This document shows positions 55,608 through 64,000 of a stretch of 64,000 bases of DNA, in pieces (within the stretch, counting starts at the first letter, position 1; each line of letters opens with the position of its first letter). The DNA lies in NCBI GenBank assembly GCA_029641185.1, contig JAPWGK010000001.1, positions 2,740,501-2,804,500 on the forward strand, given 5' to 3'. The DNA is from Pseudofabraea citricarpa (Eukaryota > Ascomycota > Leotiomycetes > Helotiales > Dermateaceae). The notes under the pieces were generated by a model that saw only the letters and a program-made list of their open reading frames with translations, was not told the DNA's origin and made no database searches. The position numbers and the translations under genes are program-made.

Positions 55608-56323
55608 TGTGTGCTCGGGATGAATGGGCTTGGGTTGCTTTGGAGGCTTGATGGCGAATCTGGCGTGGGCGGAGTGTCGTGGTACGAAATACCTCGGTCA
55701 CACCTGATGTTTGACGTCGTTCGCGTAAATGCAGGCGCTGGGCGTGATATCAAGAGAATGAATGATGAGCATGCCGCTGGGGACTACATGTTCCTTATAT
55801 ACAGCACACAGCCCTCGCCAACGGACTAGATGCTTGATGCGACGCTGCTCGAGATGCCGAGGTTTCGCACATGGTGAGTTGCGAGCGGTGGCATGCTGTT
55901 CGTTCAAGAATCCAGTCTTGGGATTGGTTTTGGAGGAGTTTTGGGGCAATGAACAGACGACGAGAGCTGCGAAGACAGGGGACGAGCTAGAAAACTGCCG
56001 TCGACCAATGGCAGGTCTTGCGAGTATTCTGACCTCGCTCGCTGCAAGGCTGCTTGACTCGCTTAAACAAATTCCGGGGCAAAAGTCGAAAAAGTCGGGA
56101 AACGCTGACAGGCCCCGAAAACGGACCTCGACCTTGACTCACTGCTGCCAAAACAAAACCAGACAATTCCCCATCACCGGCCTCAGCTACATCTTCAACT
56201 TCCAATCATCCGGAGCCCAGAACACGAGAAGGGGATTGCGGATTGTGGATTGCGGATCGAGCAGGCGTGTGGCAAAGAGAAGATAATCCAATTGTACGCA
56301 ATTGACTTGCTACAGTCTTCACC
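55608..56323. other. Divergent promoter region of the conserved hypothetical gene and ILV3
   Basis: A 716-bp region between outward-reading genes. I saw no gene and no clear TATA box. Confidence 0.5.
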
Positions 56324-58191
56324 ATGCTTCTCCCCCAGTTGAGGATGCGGGTCAATGCCTCTGTGCTTTCAGCCAGAAGAACATCTCAATATATGTAAGT
56401 CGCAGCTGGTCGTTCACTACATGCCAGCTTCAATTGACATCCTATAGCCGTTCCCTATCATCCACATCCTATCTCCGTGCCAATGACTCCGAACCAAAGC
56501 TCAACAAAGTCTCTTCGAAAATCACACAACCCAAGTCGCAGGGTGCGTCACAAGCTATGTTATACGCCACTGGTATGACTGAGGAGGGTCTGAACAAGGC
56601 CCAAGTCGGTATCTCGTCTGTGTGGTACTCAGGAAACCCATGTAACATGCATCTCTTGGACCTCAATAACCGTGTGAAGGAGGGCGTGGAAAGATCTGGA
56701 CTGATTGGCTATCAATTCAATACCATTGGTGTCTCTGATGGTATATCCATGGGTACGAAGGGTATGCGTTACAGTCTGCAGTCAAGAGATTTGATTGCCG
56801 ACAGTATTGAGACTGTCATGGGTGGCCAATGGTATGATGCAAATATTTCTATACCAGGTTGCGACAAGAACATGCCTGGTGTGATGATGGCAATGGGACG
56901 TGTCAATCGACCTTCTCTGATGGTATACGGTGGAAGTATCAAGCCAGGTTGTGCGAAGACTCAAAACAACGCCGATATTGACATCGTCTCTGCTTTCCAG
57001 GCTTATGGCCAATTCATCACTGGTGAGATCAAGGAAGAAGAGCGATTCGATATTATTCGTCATGCATGCCCAGGTGGTGGAGCTTGTGGTGGAATGTATA
57101 CCGCAAACACAATGGCTACTGCAATTGAAGTTATGGGTATGACTCTGCCAGGTTCTTCTTCAAATCCTGCCGAATCAAAGGCCAAACACCTTGAGTGTCT
57201 CGCGGCTGGAGGTGCTATTAGGAAATTGTTGGTTGAAGATATCCGACCTCGCGACATCATGAATCGCCAAGCCTTCGAGAACGCCATGATTCTTGTCAAC
57301 ATTACCGGTGGTTCCACAAACGCAGTTCTACATCTCATCGCTATCGCCGACAGTGTAGGTGTCAAGTTGACCATTGATGACTTCCAGGCAGTCTCAGATC
57401 GTACACCCTTCTTGGCTGATCTTAAGCCATCTGGAAAGTACGTCATGGCTGATCTCTTCGACATTGGTGGAACTCCATCTTTGTTGAAGTTCCTTCTCAA
57501 GGAGGGTGTTATTGATGGAAGCGGTATGACCGTTACCGGAAAGACCCTCAAGCAGAATCTCGAGAACGTCCCAGATTTCCCATCTGACCAGACAATCATC
57601 CGCCCATTCTCCAACCCTATCAAGGAAACCGGCCACATCCAAATTCTTCGTGGATCGCTTGCACCCGGTGGATCTGTCGGAAAGATCACTGGAAAGGAGG
57701 GTCTCAGATTCGTAGGAAAGGCTAAATGTTACGATGATGAAGATCTCTTTATTGAAGCTCTTGAGAGAGGAGAGATCAAGCAGGGAGAGAAGACCGTTGT
57801 GGTTATCCGATATGAAGGACCTAAGGGAGGACCTGGCATGCCCGAGATGTTGAAGCCTAGCAGTGCTATTATGGGAGCCGGTCTTGGAAAGGATGTCGCT
57901 CTGATTACTGATGGAAGATTCAGTGGTGGATCTCACGGTTTCTTGATCGGACACATTGTCCCTGAAGCTCAAGCTGGAGGACCTATCGGATTGGTACGAG
58001 ATGGAGATACCGTTGTGATTGATGCTGAGACGAGAGTCTTGGATCTGGAAGTTTCAGAAGTCGAGTTGGAGAAGAGAAGAAAGGAATTCGTTGCGCCGCC
58101 GCCAAAGTATACCAAGGGTACTCTTGCCAAATACTCGAAGCTCGTTAGCGATGCTAGTCACGGATGTATTACTGATGGAGTTATTGCATGA
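56324..58191 (+). CDS. ILV3: Dihydroxyacid dehydratase (branched-chain amino acid synthesis)
   Basis: Two exons: 56324-56394 and 56448-58191, giving 604 residues. The N-terminus [20 protein letters not shown] is basic and hydroxylated, fitting a mitochondrial presequence. ILVD/EDD family (PF00920) signatures: [14 protein letters not shown], the iron-sulfur cysteine motif [34 protein letters not shown], and the C-terminal [15 protein letters not shown] with [12 protein letters not shown]. It dehydrates 2,3-dihydroxy-isovalerate and 2,3-dihydroxy-3-methylvalerate in the mitochondrial matrix using a [2Fe-2S] cluster, in valine, isoleucine and leucine synthesis. The start at 56324 (CACCATGCTT) is chosen because the presequence fits and the intron then splits the codon after SQY in phase. 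Isolated housekeeping gene. Confidence 0.97.
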
Positions 58192-58415
58192 AAATCTTTC
58201 TGGGGCTTGGTCTGAAAATTCTGAAAATTCAGGTTGTACACATGTTTAAATAATATCCAAAAGTTGGTTTCTAAAGCACGGCAGCGGAAACAAAAATCAA
58301 GATCGCATCCTTTTATTGTGTGCGCCCTAGGTATCTAGTATCCAGTCTAATGATCCAGTGTTGCAAGAAGCAACCAGTGCTTAGCCCAATCCAAAACGTC
58401 ATAACTTCATGTCTC

Positions 58416-59435
58416 TCACAACTCCGTCTCTTCCTTGCTACTGGCATTCTTGGGCAGATACTTGATCCCACTTGCAGGGCAAGTTCCTCGGCCACCCTTG
58501 CCAGCAGGAGCCGTCGCTACAAAGCCACCAGTCTGCAAACTGCCCTTGACATTAAACGAGTACCAAGCCTGATTCAGCTGTCCTCTAGAGCAGCCCAGAA
58601 CGACCTCACTCCCGGTAACCTTCAGCAGAGCATCCTGAATCTGCTGAGCGGTATAGGTTTCCGTCGTGGACGGGACGATGCCCTCAGCCTGCAGGGCCTT
58701 GAAGGTATCCAGCCCTTTAAATACCTCCACCGCCCGCGTGAAGAAGTCCACCACCTCGTCCCCGGCCGAGTACGAATCTCCGTAGCACGAGGGCGATAGC
58801 GTGTTCACGCATGTGCCGTGCTTGTTCCACTCGTGCTCCCAGAAGTTCTCGGTGCTCCCCCGGTTCGGCAGCCAGTACGTGTTCATCGTGTCCAGCAGCG
58901 CCGTCTGGCCCGCCGCCGTCAGGATCGCTGTGATGTTCTTGTATATCGGGGCTGAGTTGCAGAAGGTCGGGTACGTGCCATCGCAGTGATCGGGCCTATT
59001 GTTTTTGGGGTCTCTGTTAGCCTCTGCTCTTTCTCGTTTCTTTCTTTTTTGGATTGGTTTTTGGGCTTTGGGCTTTGGGCTTTGGGCTTTTAGGGAGAGG
59101 GCATGCAGAGAGGAAATGGATGCTATTTACCATAGTCCGTGAAGCGTCCAACTGTCGGCTGGTCCTATCGCAGGTGAGGCATCCCAGAACTGCGTCGATA
59201 GTAATTGTCCCCCCGGGTAGATAAAGCAGCAGCTATCTCCCGCGGCGGTGCTGTTGTGACATGATACCGGGCCGTCGACGGGACACGAAGGGGCATGAGC
59301 GAAGGGAGTAGACGTGAAAGGTTGGACTCGAGCTACAGCTTCTGAGTGTGTTGAGAAAGGCAGCTGGGCGAGCAGGCCTGACGCAAAGGTCATGAGTGAT
59401 TTGAGCGACGGGAGTGACGAGTTGGTGGAAGCCAT
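58416..59435 (-). CDS. Secreted ribonuclease T2
   Basis: Two exons: 59435-59131 and 58995-58416 with a 135-nt intron, 294 residues. The active-site CAS I region is split by the intron and reads SWTLHGLWPDHCDG when joined (His near 100); CAS II is FWEHEWNKHGTC. Paired cysteines (SCPVD, SCH, SCCFIYPGGQ, HCDGTYPTFC, GTCV, SCYG, LGCSRGQL, GTCPASG) match fungal RNase T2. The start is the ATG at 59435 (MASTNSSLPSLK), followed by a hydrophobic secretion signal (LMTFASGLLAQLPFSTHSEA); an upstream ATG at 59465 (MHHHHVPASK) is an alternative. It cleaves RNA to 3'-phosphates, usually in the vacuole or outside the cell. The intron contains four TTTGGGC repeats. Confidence 0.95.
59060..59087. repeat. Heptanucleotide repeat (TTTGGGC x4) in RNase T2 intron
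   Basis: Four tandem copies of the 7-mer TTTGGGC at 59060-59087, inside the intron of the RNase T2 gene and on the opposite strand to its transcript. Confidence 0.85.
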
Positions 59436-60167
59436 TTTTGATGCTGGGACGTGATGATGATGCATAGCAAGCAGAAAGGAGAGAAGGGGATGTATATATA
59501 AGGAGGTGGATTATCGACACCTTATTAAGACGTTATATCTTATCCTGCACACCTGTACCTATAGCTTCTATCTCAAACCGGAGAGCTTGCTTCGCGATGC
59601 CTCCGAATCAGCTGCCCTGGTCCAACGGTCGAACCCGCCCTTGATTCGCTACTGAATCCCTGCTATCAGTACCTGCGTGCCTGCGTCATGCTCGCATGGG
59701 TGATTGTCATGTGATTAAGTGGAACAAGCTCCTTGAAGGACGACCACGTAGGTAAATCTATATTACACCGCTGGTATTGTGTCTTTAATAAGCCTAAATG
59801 CCAAGAACCGTTAGGTAGTCTATAGATACAATAGTGGACGCCCTTTTGACAAGCGACCTTGATTTTGAAACGTCGATTGAAAATTTTGAAATCATATTTC
59901 TTTGAGTATAAATTATGTTACTAGATATCATCTGAATCAGGTAAAAAATAGTGAATTTCTAAGAGGTAGGAATCAGATTGCCTAAATACAGGTTTCTATA
60001 ATTACTAAGCTATTATTCATCCCCTCACATGATAGTCATGTGAGAGTTGAACTTATTGCCTATTTGTCTCCTCCTAGCTAGATAGCTTCAACCTCAGTGC
60101 CATCTTGCATATTCCGATTGGATTGGTATAGCGTCTTAGTCTCCGCACAACAAGAGATCGTACAATC
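59436..60167. other. Intergenic region, no gene seen
   Basis: About 730 bp between the divergent RNase T2 and isochorismatase-like genes. AT-rich from about 59760. No element recognised. Confidence 0.5.
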
Positions 60168-61022
60168 ATGGCTGGGAATTCCGATGTTATTGGCGGCGAA
60201 AAGAACTTCTGGCTCTATTCAGAAGCTGAAGGGTTCGATCTTACCCACCCTCCTACACCGACCTCCCCACGTATATATCCGCGAATACCCCTGAATACAA
60301 GAAAGACGCGTGTTGGCATCGACCCTTCCAAGACCGCTCTCGTGGTAGTTGATCTGCAGAATTACTTCTTATCACCAAGCCTTGGTCGCCCTCCTGACGC
60401 CGTTGGCATGAAAGTGGTGGACCAGCTTTTGAAGTACGCAATTCCAGCTTGCAGAAAGGCTGGCATACCGATCGTATGGCTAAACTGGGGTTTGACCCAG
60501 CAGGACATCGACGAGATGCCACCCACGATAGTCAAAGGATTTGCGGCGGACAACAACTTCAAAGGCCAGAGAGAACTCAAAGGATTGGGCTCAGAAATCG
60601 GGCCTGTCAAGCTGGAAGACGGTTCTGTCATTGATGGCGGTCGGGTACTCATGCAAGACTCGTGGAACTCGGCATCCTATGGATCACTCCAGGACGTGCA
60701 CCAACCTCAAGATATCCGGATCAGCAAAAATCGCTTGTCAGGATTTTGGGGTGGTACGATAGTTGAGGAGGCTTTGACTTCGCGCGGAATTAGGACTTTG
60801 TTCTTTGCAGGTGCGAACACTGATCAGTGTGTGGGTGGAAGTCTTCAAGATGCTTTCACAAAAGGTTGGGACTGCCTCCTTCTAAGCGACGGCTGCGCAA
60901 CAACTAGTCCAGAATTTGCAACACAGTGCATTGAGTTTAATACTGACGGAGGCTGGGGATTTGTGCTTTCTTGCGAAGACCTCGCTAAAGGTGTCGACGA
61001 TATTCAGACCTCGCCTGAGTAG
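60168..61022 (+). CDS. Isochorismatase-family cysteine hydrolase
   Basis: A single exon of 284 residues. The catalytic triad of the isochorismatase-like fold (PF00857) is visible: Asp in VVVDLQNYF (near residue 62), Lys in IRISKNRLSGFWGG (near 187) and Cys in FAGANTDQCVGGSLQDA (near 221). The first 50 residues are an extension upstream of the core. These enzymes cleave C-N or C-O bonds in small compounds (nicotinamidase, N-carbamoylsarcosine amidase, ureidoacrylate hydrolase or isochorismatase types); the motif set does not choose between them, and nicotinamidase-specific metal ligands are not clear. No signal peptide, so probably cytosolic. Single gene without linked pathway genes. Confidence 0.94.
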   Translation: MAGNSDVIGGEKNFWLYSEAEGFDLTHPPTPTSPRIYPRIPLNTRKTRVGIDPSKTALVVVDLQNYFLSPSLGRPPDAVGMKVVDQLLKYAIPACRKAGIPIVWLNWGLTQQDIDEMPPTIVKGFAADNNFKGQRELKGLGSEIGPVKLEDGSVIDGGRVLMQDSWNSASYGSLQDVHQPQDIRISKNRLSGFWGGTIVEEALTSRGIRTLFFAGANTDQCVGGSLQDAFTKGWDCLLLSDGCATTSPEFATQCIEFNTDGGWGFVLSCEDLAKGVDDIQTSPE

Positions 61023-61196
61023 TTTGAAGTGCAGCGCAAAAGAGGTCTTTCTTTTAGTCTAGCAAGATCTAGCTTTTTTAAACTAAATCAAGCACGACTT
61101 AAGAATACGTTTTAGATTTGCTCGAGTCAATTTAGCTCAAGTACTAAAGTAGACGACAATATCTAAGATCGTGAGCTCGCAGAATATCAGACTACA

Positions 61197-64000
61197 TCAA
61201 CGAGACCAGTAGAATATCAAATCTTCCCAGTCCTCGTCACCCAATTCCTCTACTTGACGACAGTCACCGGGCCTAAGATCTTCCCAAATCTCCATGGCCT
61301 GGTTGAAAATCTTTTCGCTTTCCAAATCATCTCCCGCAACCCTCAGCAAACAAGCCTTCTTCCATATTGCACGTGCAGCTTGGGCTTCTCTGTGCGTTGC
61401 AGCAGTGAAAGCATCTATGGCTGCATCAATATTTTCCCTGGTGGTCGGTTCGTCATGAGTCAATTTTTAAGGAAGGAAGCCGGCCTACGAGCAAACTCAC
61501 ATTGCTTTCTTGTTATTTCCCTGCCGTAGCCAGTCTACGCCTATGCTGTAGAAGCAGTCTCCAGTGAAGTAGTGCTTCGCCCCAAGAGTCACTTTCATGT
61601 TTTCAACAGCGCGCTCGTGATAACTCAGTGCTTCGTTATATCGCTGCTGCGCATTGCGGATATTACCCATCGCACGCCAGATGTGCCCAGACCTATCTAC
61701 TATGAGTATGGGAAGTTTGGTATTTGGGACTCACTTTGCTCACTCGGTCGTCGTTGTATCATCTTTGCCAAGAAGTCGCTCGTGCTCTATGAGCGCCGGC
61801 ATTAACACCTTCTCTCCCTCCTCTGGTTGATCTTGTTGCAAGTAAATATATGCGAGGGATATTGAAGGCCAAGTCCCGCTGAACTTGGGTCGGTCCTTCA
61901 GGCTCGCGTATGCGGCTACACTCTTCTTGAAGTTGTCCATTGCTTCTTCAACTTGGCCTTTGTTGATGTGGCAAATTCCTAGTTGGTTGTATGCTGTGGC
62001 CAAGGATAATGCCTCCGATTTGAGATTGAATTTCTGGACGCGATTGAGCAGGATCTCCACCCATAAATTTGCATTGTCCATGCCGTCTGATGAACCAGTC
62101 ATAACTGCCGCGAGGGATAAATTGTGATGGGCCTCGCCTAACCAGTGGCTGGCTGCTTGTTCTTCCTCGCCATCAGCTCTATCTACGACCTTCTCAAGGA
62201 TAACACGAGCTAGGGATGCGAAAATCTCTGTTTGATCTGGAAGACCGCGTTCAAAGATGTACCTGCAAGTTTTGTGTCAGTTTGCGGCCACGAAACATTC
62301 TGCTGGACAAAATTCACCAAGCGTAGCTGCAATAGACGTATCCGATATCTGCCGTACCATTATACTTCCCCTCCCTTATATCTGCACCGAGGAGAGCTTC
62401 GAGTCTGCAAATATGCGGTGTGTACTTTTCGGCAACAGGAATTCGCCACAACTGGTTTCGGGTAGGATCCGTTCCGCAGACAGAGGGCCATACAACAGAC
62501 AGCAGTTTTGCGACGGCAGAGTGAATGGCGTGGAGCTCAGTCTCTTTCATCCTCTGTCTAACTACATCTTGGACAAGACGATGTATGCGCAACTCATTCG
62601 CTGCCATATTTCTTGCAACCAAGGATACATGGATAAGTTCAGCACGTGCGTCAAAGTATTTGTTTTTCATGGCTGGGTAGTTTGCCAGCTTAACATTTTT
62701 CATACCATCCATGAGCAGCTTTTCGGGAATTCTATCCGGGTCAAGTACGGACAGTATATTCAAGAGTGCGAATGCAGGAGGACTGAGCTGTTCGATAGCC
62801 CAGGCGGTACTAATTGTGTATTGGTAGCTTGACTGCATTCCACTGAACTTGAGACCATGGAGGTCTTTCGAGTCTTCGCTATACCACTCCTCGAAATCTT
62901 GCAATGTGAGGTGTTTTTGCCGGATTATCCCGCTCATCTGAGAGATTGCAAGTGGGAGTCCACCTAAACGTTTGACGATACGTTTGCTAATTTCTATCGC
63001 ATCAACTTCCTGCTGGCGTCCAGAAAGTTTGCGAAGCATGTCGGCTCCAACTTCTAGAGAGAAGGGCTCGAGATCAAGACCAATCCCCAGACGATAGAAA
63101 TTTTCCTTGATAAATGGATATCTGCTAGTGACAAGAATACAGCCTGGACCTTGTGCCGGAAGCCAGTCATATAAGATGTCCGGATTGTCGGCATTATCAA
63201 AGACTATCAACCATGTGGCTTCTACCTTCTCGATATTTCCGTTCTTTTTTCGATAGCCCACGGGAGCTGCTAGCCATGACTTCACGACTTCGCGGGCAGA
63301 TACGTCGTCAAGACCATCGGATACTCCTTCTTTCCCTAGTTCTTTAGCAAGGGTGACGAATTGAGAACCAAGCTTCCGAGTAGTATCTGCATAGACCCAA
63401 AAAACAGCATCGAATTGGCTACTCCTTGAGTAGAGATATTGTATAGCCGATTCGGTTTTGCCAATTCCACCCATGCCGCATAGGACATACGACTTTGGTT
63501 TGGAAAATCCGCCATCGCCATGGTTGCATTCATCGTCCAGTTCTGTACCTTGGGCATCAACAGGACCTTTCAAGCCAAACGCCTGGTCGATCTTCTTGAG
63601 GACGTCTTCCTGTCCGTGGAAATCCTGATTTCGAGAAATGGACGCAATATGAGAGAAGGGCAGTTGCACACCCTCGATCCACTGCTGGTCTATATCACTC
63701 TCGGTGTCTTTTTGAACTTCTTGATCGTAGATTTTGTGTAGAGCATCGTTACTTGATTCATCTGTTACAGGTGTATGTATTGTTGTATTTGCCTCTAGAA
63801 AGGAACTTACACTGCTCTGCGTCCTCAAGTCCGACTTTACATAATCGTTACTGGGAATCTTTCGAAAGACTAATTGGGTATTTGTTGGTGCACAGTGGGC
63901 AAAATCCGAAAAGAATTGCGTCAGTCGTTCATAGAAGGGTCCATTGACATCCACGTCACAAAGATCGAGGTGGTTTTTGTTAACTTCGAACAGGGATTCC
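61197..64000 (-). CDS. NB-ARC / TPR STAND protein (NLR-like), N-terminus outside window
   Basis: Four visible exons: 64000-62318, 62262-61744, 61692-61501 and 61437-61197; about 878 residues are visible, and the reading frame runs off the right edge. The first visible stretch (LFEVNKNHLDLCDVD) resembles the end of an alpha/beta-hydrolase (SesB-like) effector domain, with His in NKNH (inference). The NB-ARC part shows Walker A VLCGMGGIGKTESAI, Walker B WLIVFDNADN, the VTSRYPF sensor region and GGLPLAISQM. The C-terminal part has kinesin-light-chain-like TPRs (AYNQLGICHINKGQVEEAMDNFKK, HYFTGDCFYSIGVDWLRQGN, AAIDAFTAATHREAQA). Fungal proteins of this design are thought to act in non-self recognition and regulated cell death. 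The ligand is unknown. Confidence 0.92.

Noticed and set aside
58320..58989. Plus-strand open frames under RNase T2
   Set aside because: They are antisense shadows of the RNase T2 coding exons.

Overview
The window is nuclear DNA from a filamentous ascomycete (Pezizomycotina; gene content and the style of the ankyrin and NLR-like proteins suggest Leotiomycetes, which is an inference). Genes carry short GT-AG introns of about 37-170 nt with fungal branch-site-like motifs, lie on both strands without operons, and are separated by 0.2-3.6 kb. I reconstructed 26 protein genes exon by exon, plus one gene relic. I saw no rRNA, tRNA, intact transposon or CRISPR array.

Layout. 1-10.4 kb: a group of secondary-metabolism-type genes (NmrA/isoflavone-reductase-like enzyme, 2-oxoglutarate/Fe(II) oxygenase, O-methyltransferase, Zn2Cys6 regulator, FAD monooxygenase) with no PKS, NRPS or terpene synthase inside the window. 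12-22 kb: SRPK-like kinase, amidohydrolase, RTA1-like membrane protein, a decayed coding relic, a second Zn2Cys6 regulator and a GPI-type cupredoxin-like cell-surface protein. 23.6-34.2 kb: lysophosphatidate acyltransferase divergent from the vitamin B6 glutaminase PDX2, a glycosyltransferase, a small unrecognised three-exon gene, an unrecognised membrane protein and a DHA1 drug:H+ antiporter. 35.9-39.7 kb: a coiled-coil protein with an N-x-N-Q hexapeptide array, followed by several non-coding minisatellites and duplications. 40.2-44.4 kb: NCS1 permease and an atypical SDR. 44.4-48 kb is gene-free. 48-64 kb: secreted GH32 invertase, a large ankyrin protein, a conserved small protein divergent from dihydroxyacid dehydratase ILV3, secreted RNase T2, an isochorismatase-like hydrolase, and an NB-ARC/TPR (NLR-like) protein running off the right edge.

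The most notable signals are three apparent lesions in otherwise intact genes. Two are in-frame stop codons, each one C-to-T transition from a sense codon and each followed by a long continuing open frame: TAA at 6171 in a Zn2Cys6 regulator and TGA at 52725 in the ankyrin protein. The third is a kinase whose catalytic-loop intron cannot be spliced cleanly. Others are the hexapeptide minisatellite with neighbouring 18-bp and 16-bp arrays, a perfect 22-bp palindrome upstream of the glycosyltransferase, and a repeated 12-bp palindrome in the shared regulator/monooxygenase promoter. I did not find a clear new multi-gene system; the first 10 kb is the best candidate for a pathway fragment.
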